In this document: positions 58,761 through 64,000 of the stretch, one piece after another
Layout of the letters: each line of letters starts with the position of its first letter
Position numbering within the stretch: position 1 is the stretch's first letter
Assembly (NCBI RefSeq): GCF_013409505.1
Contig: NZ_JACCBN010000001.1
Location: forward strand, 4,960,001 to 5,024,000
DNA length: 64,000 bases
Direction of reading: 5' to 3'
From: Actinomycetospora corticicola
GTDB taxonomy: Bacteria > Actinomycetota > Actinomycetes > Mycobacteriales > Pseudonocardiaceae
Notes under the pieces: generated by a model
Seen by the model: only the letters and a program-made list of their open reading frames with translations
What the model was told of the DNA's origin: nothing
Databases searched by the model: none
Made by a program: the position numbers and the translations under genes

Positions 58761-59302
58761 TGCCCCGGCTGCGGACCGACCCGGTGGACCTCGCCGGCCT
58801 GGTGCTCCCCGACGTCCGCGACGGTCGCGTGGTCGACCTCGGGGCCCTGGACGGTCCGGCCGCCCTCGTGGTGATCCGGCACCGGCATTGACTGCCCTGC
58901 CAGCACCATCTGGTCCAGGTGGCCACGGAGGCCTCGGCCGCAGGTGACGTCCCCGTCGTCGCGGTGGGGTTCGAGGCCCCCGGCGACCTCGCTCCGCTCG
59001 TCGACCACCTCGGGTGGACCGCGCCGTTCCTGGCCGACCCCGCACGCCGACTCCACGCCCGCCTCGGCATGGGGCGGGCGCCCTGGTGGCGGGTGTGGTC
59101 ACCGCGCACGCTGGCCTTCTACCGCCGCGCGGCGCGGACCGGGCCGGTGCCCGTGGGCCGGGTCGACGTGCACCAGATGGGCGGGGACGCCGTGGTCGTC
59201 GACGGCGTCGCGGTCCGGCGCTGGCTGCCGCGCACGCCGGTGGACCGGGTCAACCCCGCCGTCGTGGTGGCGGCGGCGCGAGCTCAGACCGAGAGCATGT
59301 AG
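58760..59302 (+). CDS. Predicted selenoprotein, PRXL2/AhpC-TSA_2-type thioredoxin fold (UxxC)
   Basis: One 180-residue reading frame interrupted only by TGA at 58889-58891. Before it, PAALVVIRHRH; after it, LPCQHHLVQVATEASAAGDV and VVAVGFEAPGDLAPL, PFLADPARRLHARLGMGRAP. This is the AhpC/TSA_2 (PRXL2) fold, where the active site is RHxxCxxC; TGA stands exactly at the first Cys, so U44-L-P-C47. A 6-bp stem with a GGUCC loop follows at 58906-58922. The ATG overlaps the radical SAM stop (TGATG). Most gene callers would break it into two fragments. It overlaps the convergent DUF5134 gene by 19 bp. Confidence 0.8.
58889..58891 (+). promoter_or_regulatory. In-frame UGA, predicted selenocysteine codon
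   Basis: This TGA is the only stop between 58760 and 59302 in this frame, and homology to the thioredoxin fold runs through it without a gap. It replaces the first Cys codon of a CxxC site. No sel genes are in the window. Confidence 0.75.
58906..58922 (+). ncRNA. bSECIS-like hairpin
   Basis: CCATCT (58906-58911) pairs with AGGTGG (58917-58922), including one U-G pair, around the loop GGTCC. The first loop G is about 20 nt after the UGA. In E. coli fdhF the SECIS upper loop is AGGUCU at a similar distance, with the guanines contacted by SelB. The stem is short, so support rests on loop identity plus distance. Confidence 0.65.
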
Positions 59303-59877
59303 AGCATGCCGAGCGCGAGCACGGCCAGGGCGATCGGCACCACGGCGTCGGCGCGGGTGGTGGTCGGAGCCGCCAGACCGTCGGACGTCGGACGACCGCT
59401 CGGGTCGACGAGCGTCCGGGAGGCCCGCTGCGGGGCGCCGCGCAGCGCCCGGACGGCGACGGTGAGCCGCAGCGCGACCTGCACCGCGAGGTAGCAGGCG
59501 AAGAGCACGCAGACGATCACCGGCCGGACGTCCGCCGGGATCTGGATGTAGGCCAGCGTGACCACGTCGACCACCGCGATCACCCAGGGCGCGGTGATCC
59601 CGCCCCGGAATCCGGCGACGACGACGGTCGCGAGCCCGATCAGCGCGATCACGAACACGGTCAGTGCCGCACCGTTGAAGCCCGGGGTGTCCATCGGGTT
59701 GGCCGCGTACATGACGACCATGCAGGCCGCGGCGCCCGCGTACACGGCGTGCCAGGCCCGGGGGCGACCGGTCACCCGGGCCGCGGCGAGGGCCAGGACC
59801 ACGAGGACACCGAGGAGGAGCACCACCCAGACCGCCCGCCACCACGTGGGGAGGAGTACGTCCGCCGTCGGATACAT
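59284..59877 (-). CDS. DUF5134-like polytopic membrane protein
   Basis: A 197-residue membrane protein with six predicted helices (VWVVLLLGVLVVLALAAA; AGAAACMVVMYAANPM; FVIALIGLATVVVAGF; ITAPWVIAVVDVVTLAYI; VCVLFACYLAVQVAL; ALAVLALGMLYML). The start LPTWWRAVW with WHAVYAGAAACMVVMYA resembles actinobacterial DUF5134 proteins. Its tail overlaps the selenoprotein gene on the other strand. No function is known. Confidence 0.75.
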   Translation of the reverse strand: MYPTADVLLPTWWRAVWVVLLLGVLVVLALAAARVTGRPRAWHAVYAGAAACMVVMYAANPMDTPGFNGAALTVFVIALIGLATVVVAGFRGGITAPWVIAVVDVVTLAYIQIPADVRPVIVCVLFACYLAVQVALRLTVAVRALRGAPQRASRTLVDPSGRPTSDGLAAPTTTRADAVVPIALAVLALGMLYMLSV

Positions 59878-59947
59878 CGTGGGCCTCCCGGTCGCACGCC
59901 ACTGGTCCGTCCAGCGGAAGCTACGCCAATCGGACAGACGTTAGCGC

Positions 59948-60385
59948 TCAGCCCACCAGGGCCCGGAACCGCTGCATGCGCTTCCCGCCCGGGTTGAGGC
60001 TCGTGTGGGACGGCATCCGCATCACCGAGATCCGGCGGGTCCACACCCCTCCCGGGTGGCCCGCCGCGACGACCGCCGCGGTGATCCGCTCGACCATCGC
60101 GGGTTCGAAGGTGCGCGCCCGCGGGTGGGGGTGGCAGAAGTACATCCGGTGGGTCCGGCCCTCGACGGTGAGGTCGCAGACCGGGAGCCCGGCGACCTCC
60201 GGCCAGGCGTGGTCGGCCGCTCCCAGGTCCCCCGAGCAGACCACGCCGGCCACCGTCGCGAGCACGAACGTGGTGCCGCGGACCAGGAACAGGGCCGGCT
60301 CGAACGAACTCGCGTCCAGGACGACGCGGCGGACCTTCGGGTCCCACCACACCGGAGACTCGACGTCGTAGTCGCCCTCGTCCAT
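59948..60385 (-). CDS. Hypothetical cytosolic protein
   Basis: A 145-residue protein that I do not recognise. It has a regular alternation of hydrophobic strands (VRRVVLDASSFEPALFLVRG, TFVLATVAGVVCSG) and a C-terminal HTSLNPGGKRMQRFRALVG. A YFCHPHPRAR segment could bind metal. There is no signal peptide or membrane helix. ATG 60385 starts MDEGDYDVE. Confidence 0.7.
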   Translation of the reverse strand: MDEGDYDVESPVWWDPKVRRVVLDASSFEPALFLVRGTTFVLATVAGVVCSGDLGAADHAWPEVAGLPVCDLTVEGRTHRMYFCHPHPRARTFEPAMVERITAAVVAAGHPGGVWTRRISVMRMPSHTSLNPGGKRMQRFRALVG

Positions 60386-60549
60386 GCGCGGGATCGGACC
60401 ACACCTGGACCGGCGGCGGCCATCGCGGGCGCACCGGGGCCGGTGGCGGGTCGTTGGGGTCAGCGATCACCCTCCCGGGGGAGACGCGGTGGTGGGTCCG
60501 GCCCGGCGACGCTCGTGGCGACGGACGACGTCGAGCGAGGAGGAGCGGG

Positions 60550-60795
60550 ATGCTCGCAGCGGTACACCAGGGGTTGGTCTCCGACCCGGGCGCGCCCTGC
60601 TGGGCCCGGTCCGCGGTCGGACTCGCGGTGGCGCTGATCTGCTGGCTCGGCTTCCTCGGCGTGCGGACCTCCTACCGCTACCACCAGGACGGCCGGGTGG
60701 GCACCGCGCGCGCCACGGGAGCGGCGGTGGCCGTGGGGGTACTCGCCGCGCTGGCGCTCGTGTGGGTGGGCTTCACCCACCTCTTCCCCGCCTGA
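60550..60795 (+). CDS. Small two-helix membrane protein
   Basis: An 81-residue protein with two transmembrane segments (AVGLAVALICWLGFLGV, residues 22-38, and GAAVAVGVLAALALVWVGF, residues 57-75) joined by a charged loop RTSYRYHQDGRVG. A GGAGGAGCGGG ribosome site precedes ATG 60550. No family was recognised. It lies 297 bp ahead of the yrbE genes and is probably transcribed separately. Confidence 0.65.
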   Translation: MLAAVHQGLVSDPGAPCWARSAVGLAVALICWLGFLGVRTSYRYHQDGRVGTARATGAAVAVGVLAALALVWVGFTHLFPA

Positions 60796-61011
60796 GCCCC
60801 GGCGTCCGGGGGTGACCGACCCCCCAAGGGGTACGGCATGTCCTCCCTGAGGCAGATGTTCGGCTGCTGTCCCACGCCGACCATGGTCGTCGGGGGTCCG
60901 TGGCCGCGCGCACACACGGGCCTCCGCTCCGTGAGGGCCCCTCGGTCGGCGTGTCTCCGTCCGACACCCCCTCGTAGGGCGAGGTTCTCTGCCCCTTTCG
61001 GCAGGGACGAC

Positions 61012-61030
61012 GTGACGTCGGTGTGACGTC
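61012..61030. promoter_or_regulatory. GTGACGTC direct repeats upstream of yrbE1A
   Basis: GTGACGTC occurs at 61012-61019 and 61023-61030, 11 bp apart, on the same helical face. A small hairpin (CTGCC-N6-GGCAG) lies just upstream. The roughly 300-bp region between the small membrane protein and yrbE1A has no gene, so these are candidate activator or repressor sites for the lipid importer operon. Confidence 0.45.
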
Positions 61031-61092
61031 CACGTTGAGCGCGACGTGATCCGCACAGCATCTGCGTGGGTCTCTCGAGAGGAGGAAGCCCA

Positions 61093-61980
61093 GTGAGCAC
61101 CGACACCAGCAGGCTGGACGGCGGCTCGGTGCCCGGGACCGCGGGAGCCATCCCCGACACCCGGGAGCGCAGCTCGACGCTGACCCCGCCGCGGTGGATC
61201 GGGAAGTCGCTGGACCCGCTCGTCACCATCGGCGAGATCTTCCGCCTCGGTTTCCGCGTCTTCGGGATGGCGATCCGGCAGCCCTACGGCTATTGGGCCG
61301 ACACCCGCGACCAGAGCTACAGCATCCTCAAGCTGTGCTGGTTCCCGATGGCGGTGGCCACCTTCGGGTTCGGCTTCGGGGCCCCCGGCCTGTCCGGCGG
61401 CGCGATCTTCCACATCTTCGGCATCCCCTCCCGGCTCGGCTCCTTCTTCGTGTTCGCGAGCATCCGGGAGTTCGCCCCGTTCATCGACGGCATGGTGGTC
61501 GCCGGCGTGGTCGGGACGGCGGTCACCGCCGACCTCGGCGCCCGCAAGATCCGCGAGGAGCTCGACGCCATGGAGGTCCTCGGCGTCGACCCGGTGCGGA
61601 CGCTGGTCCTCCCGCGGGTCCTCGCCATCACCTTCATGACGGCGATCTTCGACATCATGGCGCTGATCATGGGTCTGGTGAGCGGCTACCTCGCCGCCGG
61701 TCCGGTGTTCGGGGCCAACCTGCCCGCCTACATCGCGAGCATGTACGACCTGCTCAACCTGCCCGACGTCATCGCGAGCCTCGGGAAGGCCGCGGTGTTC
61801 GGGCTGGTGATCGGGGTGGTCTCCACCTACATGGGCCTGAACGTCAAGGGCGGCTCGATCGGCGTCGGTCGCGCCGTGAACCAGTCCGTCGTCATCGCCT
61901 TCGCCGGCGTCTGGATCGTGAACTTCGTGTTCACGAGCCTGCTGCTCGGCCTCAGCCCGTCGCTCTACGTCTTCAAGTGA
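61093..61980 (+). CDS. yrbE1A: YrbE1A/MlaE-type ABC transporter permease of an Mce system
   Basis: A 295-residue MlaE-family permease with five to six helices. Signature segments are IREFAPFIDGMVVAGVVGTA, LGARKIREELDAMEVLGVDPVRTLVLPRVLA split around the EQ-loop-like conserved ReElDAMEVlG, and GLNVKGGSIGVGRAVNQSVV. It forms the membrane core of an Mce lipid/steroid importer with YrbE1B. GTG 61093 follows GAGGAGG. An N-terminal extension of about 40 polar residues is cytosolic. YrbE1B starts 10 bp downstream. Confidence 0.92.
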   Translation: MSTDTSRLDGGSVPGTAGAIPDTRERSSTLTPPRWIGKSLDPLVTIGEIFRLGFRVFGMAIRQPYGYWADTRDQSYSILKLCWFPMAVATFGFGFGAPGLSGGAIFHIFGIPSRLGSFFVFASIREFAPFIDGMVVAGVVGTAVTADLGARKIREELDAMEVLGVDPVRTLVLPRVLAITFMTAIFDIMALIMGLVSGYLAAGPVFGANLPAYIASMYDLLNLPDVIASLGKAAVFGLVIGVVSTYMGLNVKGGSIGVGRAVNQSVVIAFAGVWIVNFVFTSLLLGLSPSLYVFK

Positions 61981-61990
61981 GGGGGGCAGC

Positions 61991-62869
61991 ATGAGCATCG
62001 ACGACCAGACGAGACAGCTCGACCGGGAGAGCGCGCCGAACCGGGCGCCCAAGCCGGAGCCGGTCACCGTCTCCTTCTCCACCCTGGGTGCGAAGGTCAG
62101 GGACGGTCTCCACGTCGCCGGCGAGATCGGCGTCTTCGTCCAGGGCACCATCCGCGACTTCCCGGACATGATCCGGCGCTACGTCCCGGAGATGTTCCGC
62201 CAGCTCGGCCTCCTGATCATCTCCAGCGCCCTCGTGCTCTGGATGATGATGTTCATCATGGGGCTGGAGTGCGGCCTCGAGGCCGGCTACGTCCTCAAGC
62301 AGATCGGCGCCCCGCTGTACTCCGGCGTGTTCAACGCCTACTGCGGCCTGCGCGAGTGTTCGGTCTACATGTGGGGCTGGATCCTCGCGGCCAAGGTCGG
62401 CTGCGGCTACGTCGCCGAGATCGGCTCCATGCGCATCTCCGACGAGATCGACGCCATGGAGGTCATGGGCGTCAAGTCCAAGAGCTACCTGGTCGGTACG
62501 CGCATCGCCTCCGCGATGATCGCCTTCCCGTTCCTCTGGGCCACGGGCCTCGGGATGCTCTACCTGGGCCAGTACCTGATGACGGTGGTCAACATCGGCG
62601 AGGTCTCGCCCGGTGGCTACTTCTACATCTTCTGGCTCTATCAGAGCCCCTACGACCTCTTCGCCTCACTCACGAAAGTGATGGTGGAATCGCTCGTCAT
62701 CTGCGGAGTCGGCCTCTACTACGGCTACAACGCGAGTGGCGGACCCGTCGGGGTGGGTCAGGCGACAGCGAAATCGATGATTCTCAACATGGTGCTGATC
62801 TCGGTGATCGGCGCACTCGGGACACTGTTCTTCTGGGGCATCGACGTGAACGCGCCGATCTCCAACTGA
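61991..62869 (+). CDS. yrbE1B: YrbE1B/MlaE-type ABC transporter permease of an Mce system
   Basis: A 292-residue partner permease. Conserved blocks are FIMGLECGLEAGYVLKQIGAP split as usual, AAKVGCGYVAEIGSMRISDEIDAMEVMGV and YNASGGPVGVGQATAKSMIL. It pairs with YrbE1A as the heterodimeric channel above the ATPase. GGGGGG precedes ATG 61991. A strong intrinsic terminator follows 17 bp after the stop, so most transcripts may not extend into the ATPase gene. Confidence 0.92.
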   Translation: MSIDDQTRQLDRESAPNRAPKPEPVTVSFSTLGAKVRDGLHVAGEIGVFVQGTIRDFPDMIRRYVPEMFRQLGLLIISSALVLWMMMFIMGLECGLEAGYVLKQIGAPLYSGVFNAYCGLRECSVYMWGWILAAKVGCGYVAEIGSMRISDEIDAMEVMGVKSKSYLVGTRIASAMIAFPFLWATGLGMLYLGQYLMTVVNIGEVSPGGYFYIFWLYQSPYDLFASLTKVMVESLVICGVGLYYGYNASGGPVGVGQATAKSMILNMVLISVIGALGTLFFWGIDVNAPISN

Positions 62870-62885
62870 CCGTTCCGGAAATCTA

Positions 62886-62946
62886 GGCACGACCCAGGTC
62901 CAGGGGACCTCGAGGGGTTCCCCTGGGGCTGGGTCGTGCCTTTTTT
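62886..62946 (+). terminator. Strong intrinsic (rho-independent) terminator
   Basis: An outer 12-bp stem (GGCACGACCCAG with CTGGGTCGTGCC, 62886-62897 and 62929-62940) encloses an 8-bp inner stem (62900-62907 with 62919-62926). Six Ts follow at 62941-62946. It is the only clear stem-plus-T-tract terminator seen in the window and lies inside a transporter gene cluster. Confidence 0.88.
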
Positions 62947-63042
62947 CGTTTGTCCACTGAATGTCGTACCCACTCGCGAACATTCCGTAACTCTCGTCGT
63001 CCCCCGTCGTTTGACGGGAAAAGGCGCTCCCGGAGGGCAGTC

Positions 63043-63888
63043 ATGTCGGAAACCGAACCCATCCCCATGAACACGGCCCGGGGCGTGCAGCAGCAGGGCC
63101 CCACGCAGTCGAGCAGCGGCAAGGTCCCGGGCACCACGAGCAAGCTGCAGGTGCACAACCTGTCGAAGTCGTTCGGGTCGTCCCAGGTCATGAAGAACAT
63201 CAACTTCGACTTCGTCGAGAACTCGATCACGACCGTGCTCGGGCCCTCGGGCACGGGCAAGAGCGTGCTGATCAAGCACCTCGTCGGCCTGCTCGAGCCG
63301 GACACCGGCGAGGTCCTGGTCGACGGCGACGACATCTGGGCGATGTCCGAGGACGAGCGCTACTCCATGCGCACGCGGTTCGGCGTGTGCTGGCAGGACG
63401 GCGCGCTCTTCGGGTCGATGAACCTCTACGACAACACGGCCTTCCCGCTCCGCACGCACACCAAGATGTCGGAGTCGGAGATCGAGGCGAAGGTCATGCC
63501 GCTCCTCGAGGAGGTCGGTCTCGGCCATTCCGCCCACAAGGCTCCGAACGAGATCTCCGGCGGTATGAAGAAGCGCGCCGGCTTCGCGCGGGCGATGGTG
63601 ATGGACCCCGAGTTCGTCATCTTCGACGAGCCCGATTCGGGTCTCGACCCGGTTCGCACCAGCCTGCTCTGCGACATCATCCTCGATGTCCACTCCCGCC
63701 ACGGCGGCACGTATCTGCTGGTCACTCACGACATGGCGACCGCGCGCAAGGTCAGTGACTACATCGGCGTCATCTGGAAGGGCGAGGTCGTGCACTACGG
63801 CCCCGCCAAGGAAGCCTTCGAACTCGAAGACCCGTTCGTCAAGCAGTTCCTCGCCGGCGACTCGGCCGGCCCCCTCGGAATGGACTGA
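63043..63888 (+). CDS. mkl: Mkl/MlaF-type ABC ATPase of an Mce lipid importer
   Basis: A 281-residue ATPase. Residues 1-32 are a polar tail; then Walker A GPSGTGKS (67-74), Q-loop CWQDGALFGSM, signature ISGGMKKRAGFARAM, Walker B FVIFDEPDSGLDP and the H-loop VTHD. The ISGGMKKRxxxARA signature is typical of Mkl/MlaF. It energises YrbE1A/B. ATG 63043 has GGAGG 7 nt upstream. It is separated from yrbE1B by a terminator, so it has its own promoter in 62947-63042; a GTTTGTCC box at 62948 could be the -35. Confidence 0.92.
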   Translation: MSETEPIPMNTARGVQQQGPTQSSSGKVPGTTSKLQVHNLSKSFGSSQVMKNINFDFVENSITTVLGPSGTGKSVLIKHLVGLLEPDTGEVLVDGDDIWAMSEDERYSMRTRFGVCWQDGALFGSMNLYDNTAFPLRTHTKMSESEIEAKVMPLLEEVGLGHSAHKAPNEISGGMKKRAGFARAMVMDPEFVIFDEPDSGLDPVRTSLLCDIILDVHSRHGGTYLLVTHDMATARKVSDYIGVIWKGEVVHYGPAKEAFELEDPFVKQFLAGDSAGPLGMD

Positions 63889-63893
63889 CCGAC

Positions 63894-64000
63894 ATGCGAT
63901 CCACACGCGCCCGCGTCCTCGCGGGGGTGATCATCCTCCTGCTCGTGGCCGGCGCCGTCACCCTGTTCGTGACGCCGACGAGCTACAAGGCGACGGCATT
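63894..64000 (+). CDS. Mce-family (MlaD) lipid-binding protein, 5' end
   Basis: Only the first 35 residues are in the window: MRSTRARVLAGVIILLLVAG then AVTLFVTPTSYKATA. The single N-terminal helix with short basic tail is the normal start of an Mce protein, whose MCE domain would follow. It lies 5 bp after the ATPase stop and is presumably the first of several mce genes. The rest is cut by the window edge. Confidence 0.8.
   Translation, partial: MRSTRARVLAGVIILLLVAGAVTLFVTPTSYKATA

Noticed and set aside
58679..58891. A separate short protein ending at the TGA of the selenoprotein frame
   Set aside because: The natural start is the ATG at 58760 coupled to the radical SAM stop, and the fold continues in frame after the TGA, so a stand-alone fragment is unlikely.

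Overview
The window is about 64 kb of very GC-rich DNA with dense gene packing, many GTG starts and many 1-4 bp start/stop overlaps. A YrbE/MlaE-Mkl-Mce lipid importer, an F420-type LLM oxidoreductase, Lsr2-like and 13E12 (DUF222-HNH) proteins and an MntR/SirR-type regulator indicate an actinobacterium. The order Pseudonocardiales (Pseudonocardia or Actinomycetospora type) is my best guess, but this is inference. No rRNA, tRNA, CRISPR array, intact IS element or prophage was recognised.

Layout. 0-5 kb: end of an OleC-like ligase and OleD (olefin/beta-lactone chemistry), a PHB-depolymerase-like esterase, a ribbon-helix-helix regulator and an SDR whose upstream region carries four palindromic operators. 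5-12 kb: two YihY-type membrane proteins around a 1153-residue indolepyruvate:ferredoxin-oxidoreductase-like enzyme, then a DUF2461 protein and a DEAD-box helicase. 12-20 kb: small envelope and secreted proteins, an MntR-type regulator, a PEBP protein, a TetR-P450-deaminase operon, and a glycine-rich secreted protein cut short by an amber codon. 20-31 kb: two large LuxR (LAL) regulators flanking hydrolases and an internally deleted poxB. 31-45 kb: a sulfite-oxidase-fold protein with its flavin reductase, a flavin disulfide oxidoreductase, an MgtA-type ATPase divergent from an ArsR regulator, an ArsR-LCP-FtsW-small membrane protein run, an LLM oxidoreductase, a beta-lactamase-fold hydrolase, and a GDT1-family manganese exporter under a yybP-ykoY riboswitch, divergent from a BLUF photoreceptor. 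45-53 kb: a frameshifted ERCC4-Lsr2 nuclease, a GltB-like FMN protein, a 13E12 HNH protein with an SOS box, an SDR and small membrane proteins. 53-59.3 kb: the most unusual cluster. 59-64 kb: small membrane proteins, then yrbE1A-yrbE1B, a strong intrinsic terminator, the Mkl-type ATPase and the start of an Mce protein.

Main discovery candidate. From 53144 to 59302, six tightly packed genes run on one strand: a peroxiredoxin-like protein, a metallophosphoesterase-radical SAM fusion, a TIGR04283-type glycosyltransferase, a flavin disulfide oxidoreductase, a second radical SAM protein and a PRXL2-type thioredoxin-fold protein. The last has an in-frame TGA exactly where the first cysteine of its RHxxCxxC motif belongs, followed about 20 nt later by a hairpin with a GGUCC loop resembling a bacterial SECIS. 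I read it as a selenoprotein (U44-x-x-C47) at the end of an uncharacterised redox/radical-SAM pathway.

Dispersed DNA elements also stand out: palindromes with conserved GTGAGYACTRA arms at three convergent gene ends, a roughly 15-bp motif TTCCCGACGRCGGGT in about ten copies, and a 52-bp repeat just downstream of two neighbouring genes. Several genes look damaged (poxB, the glycine-rich protein, the ERCC4-Lsr2 nuclease).
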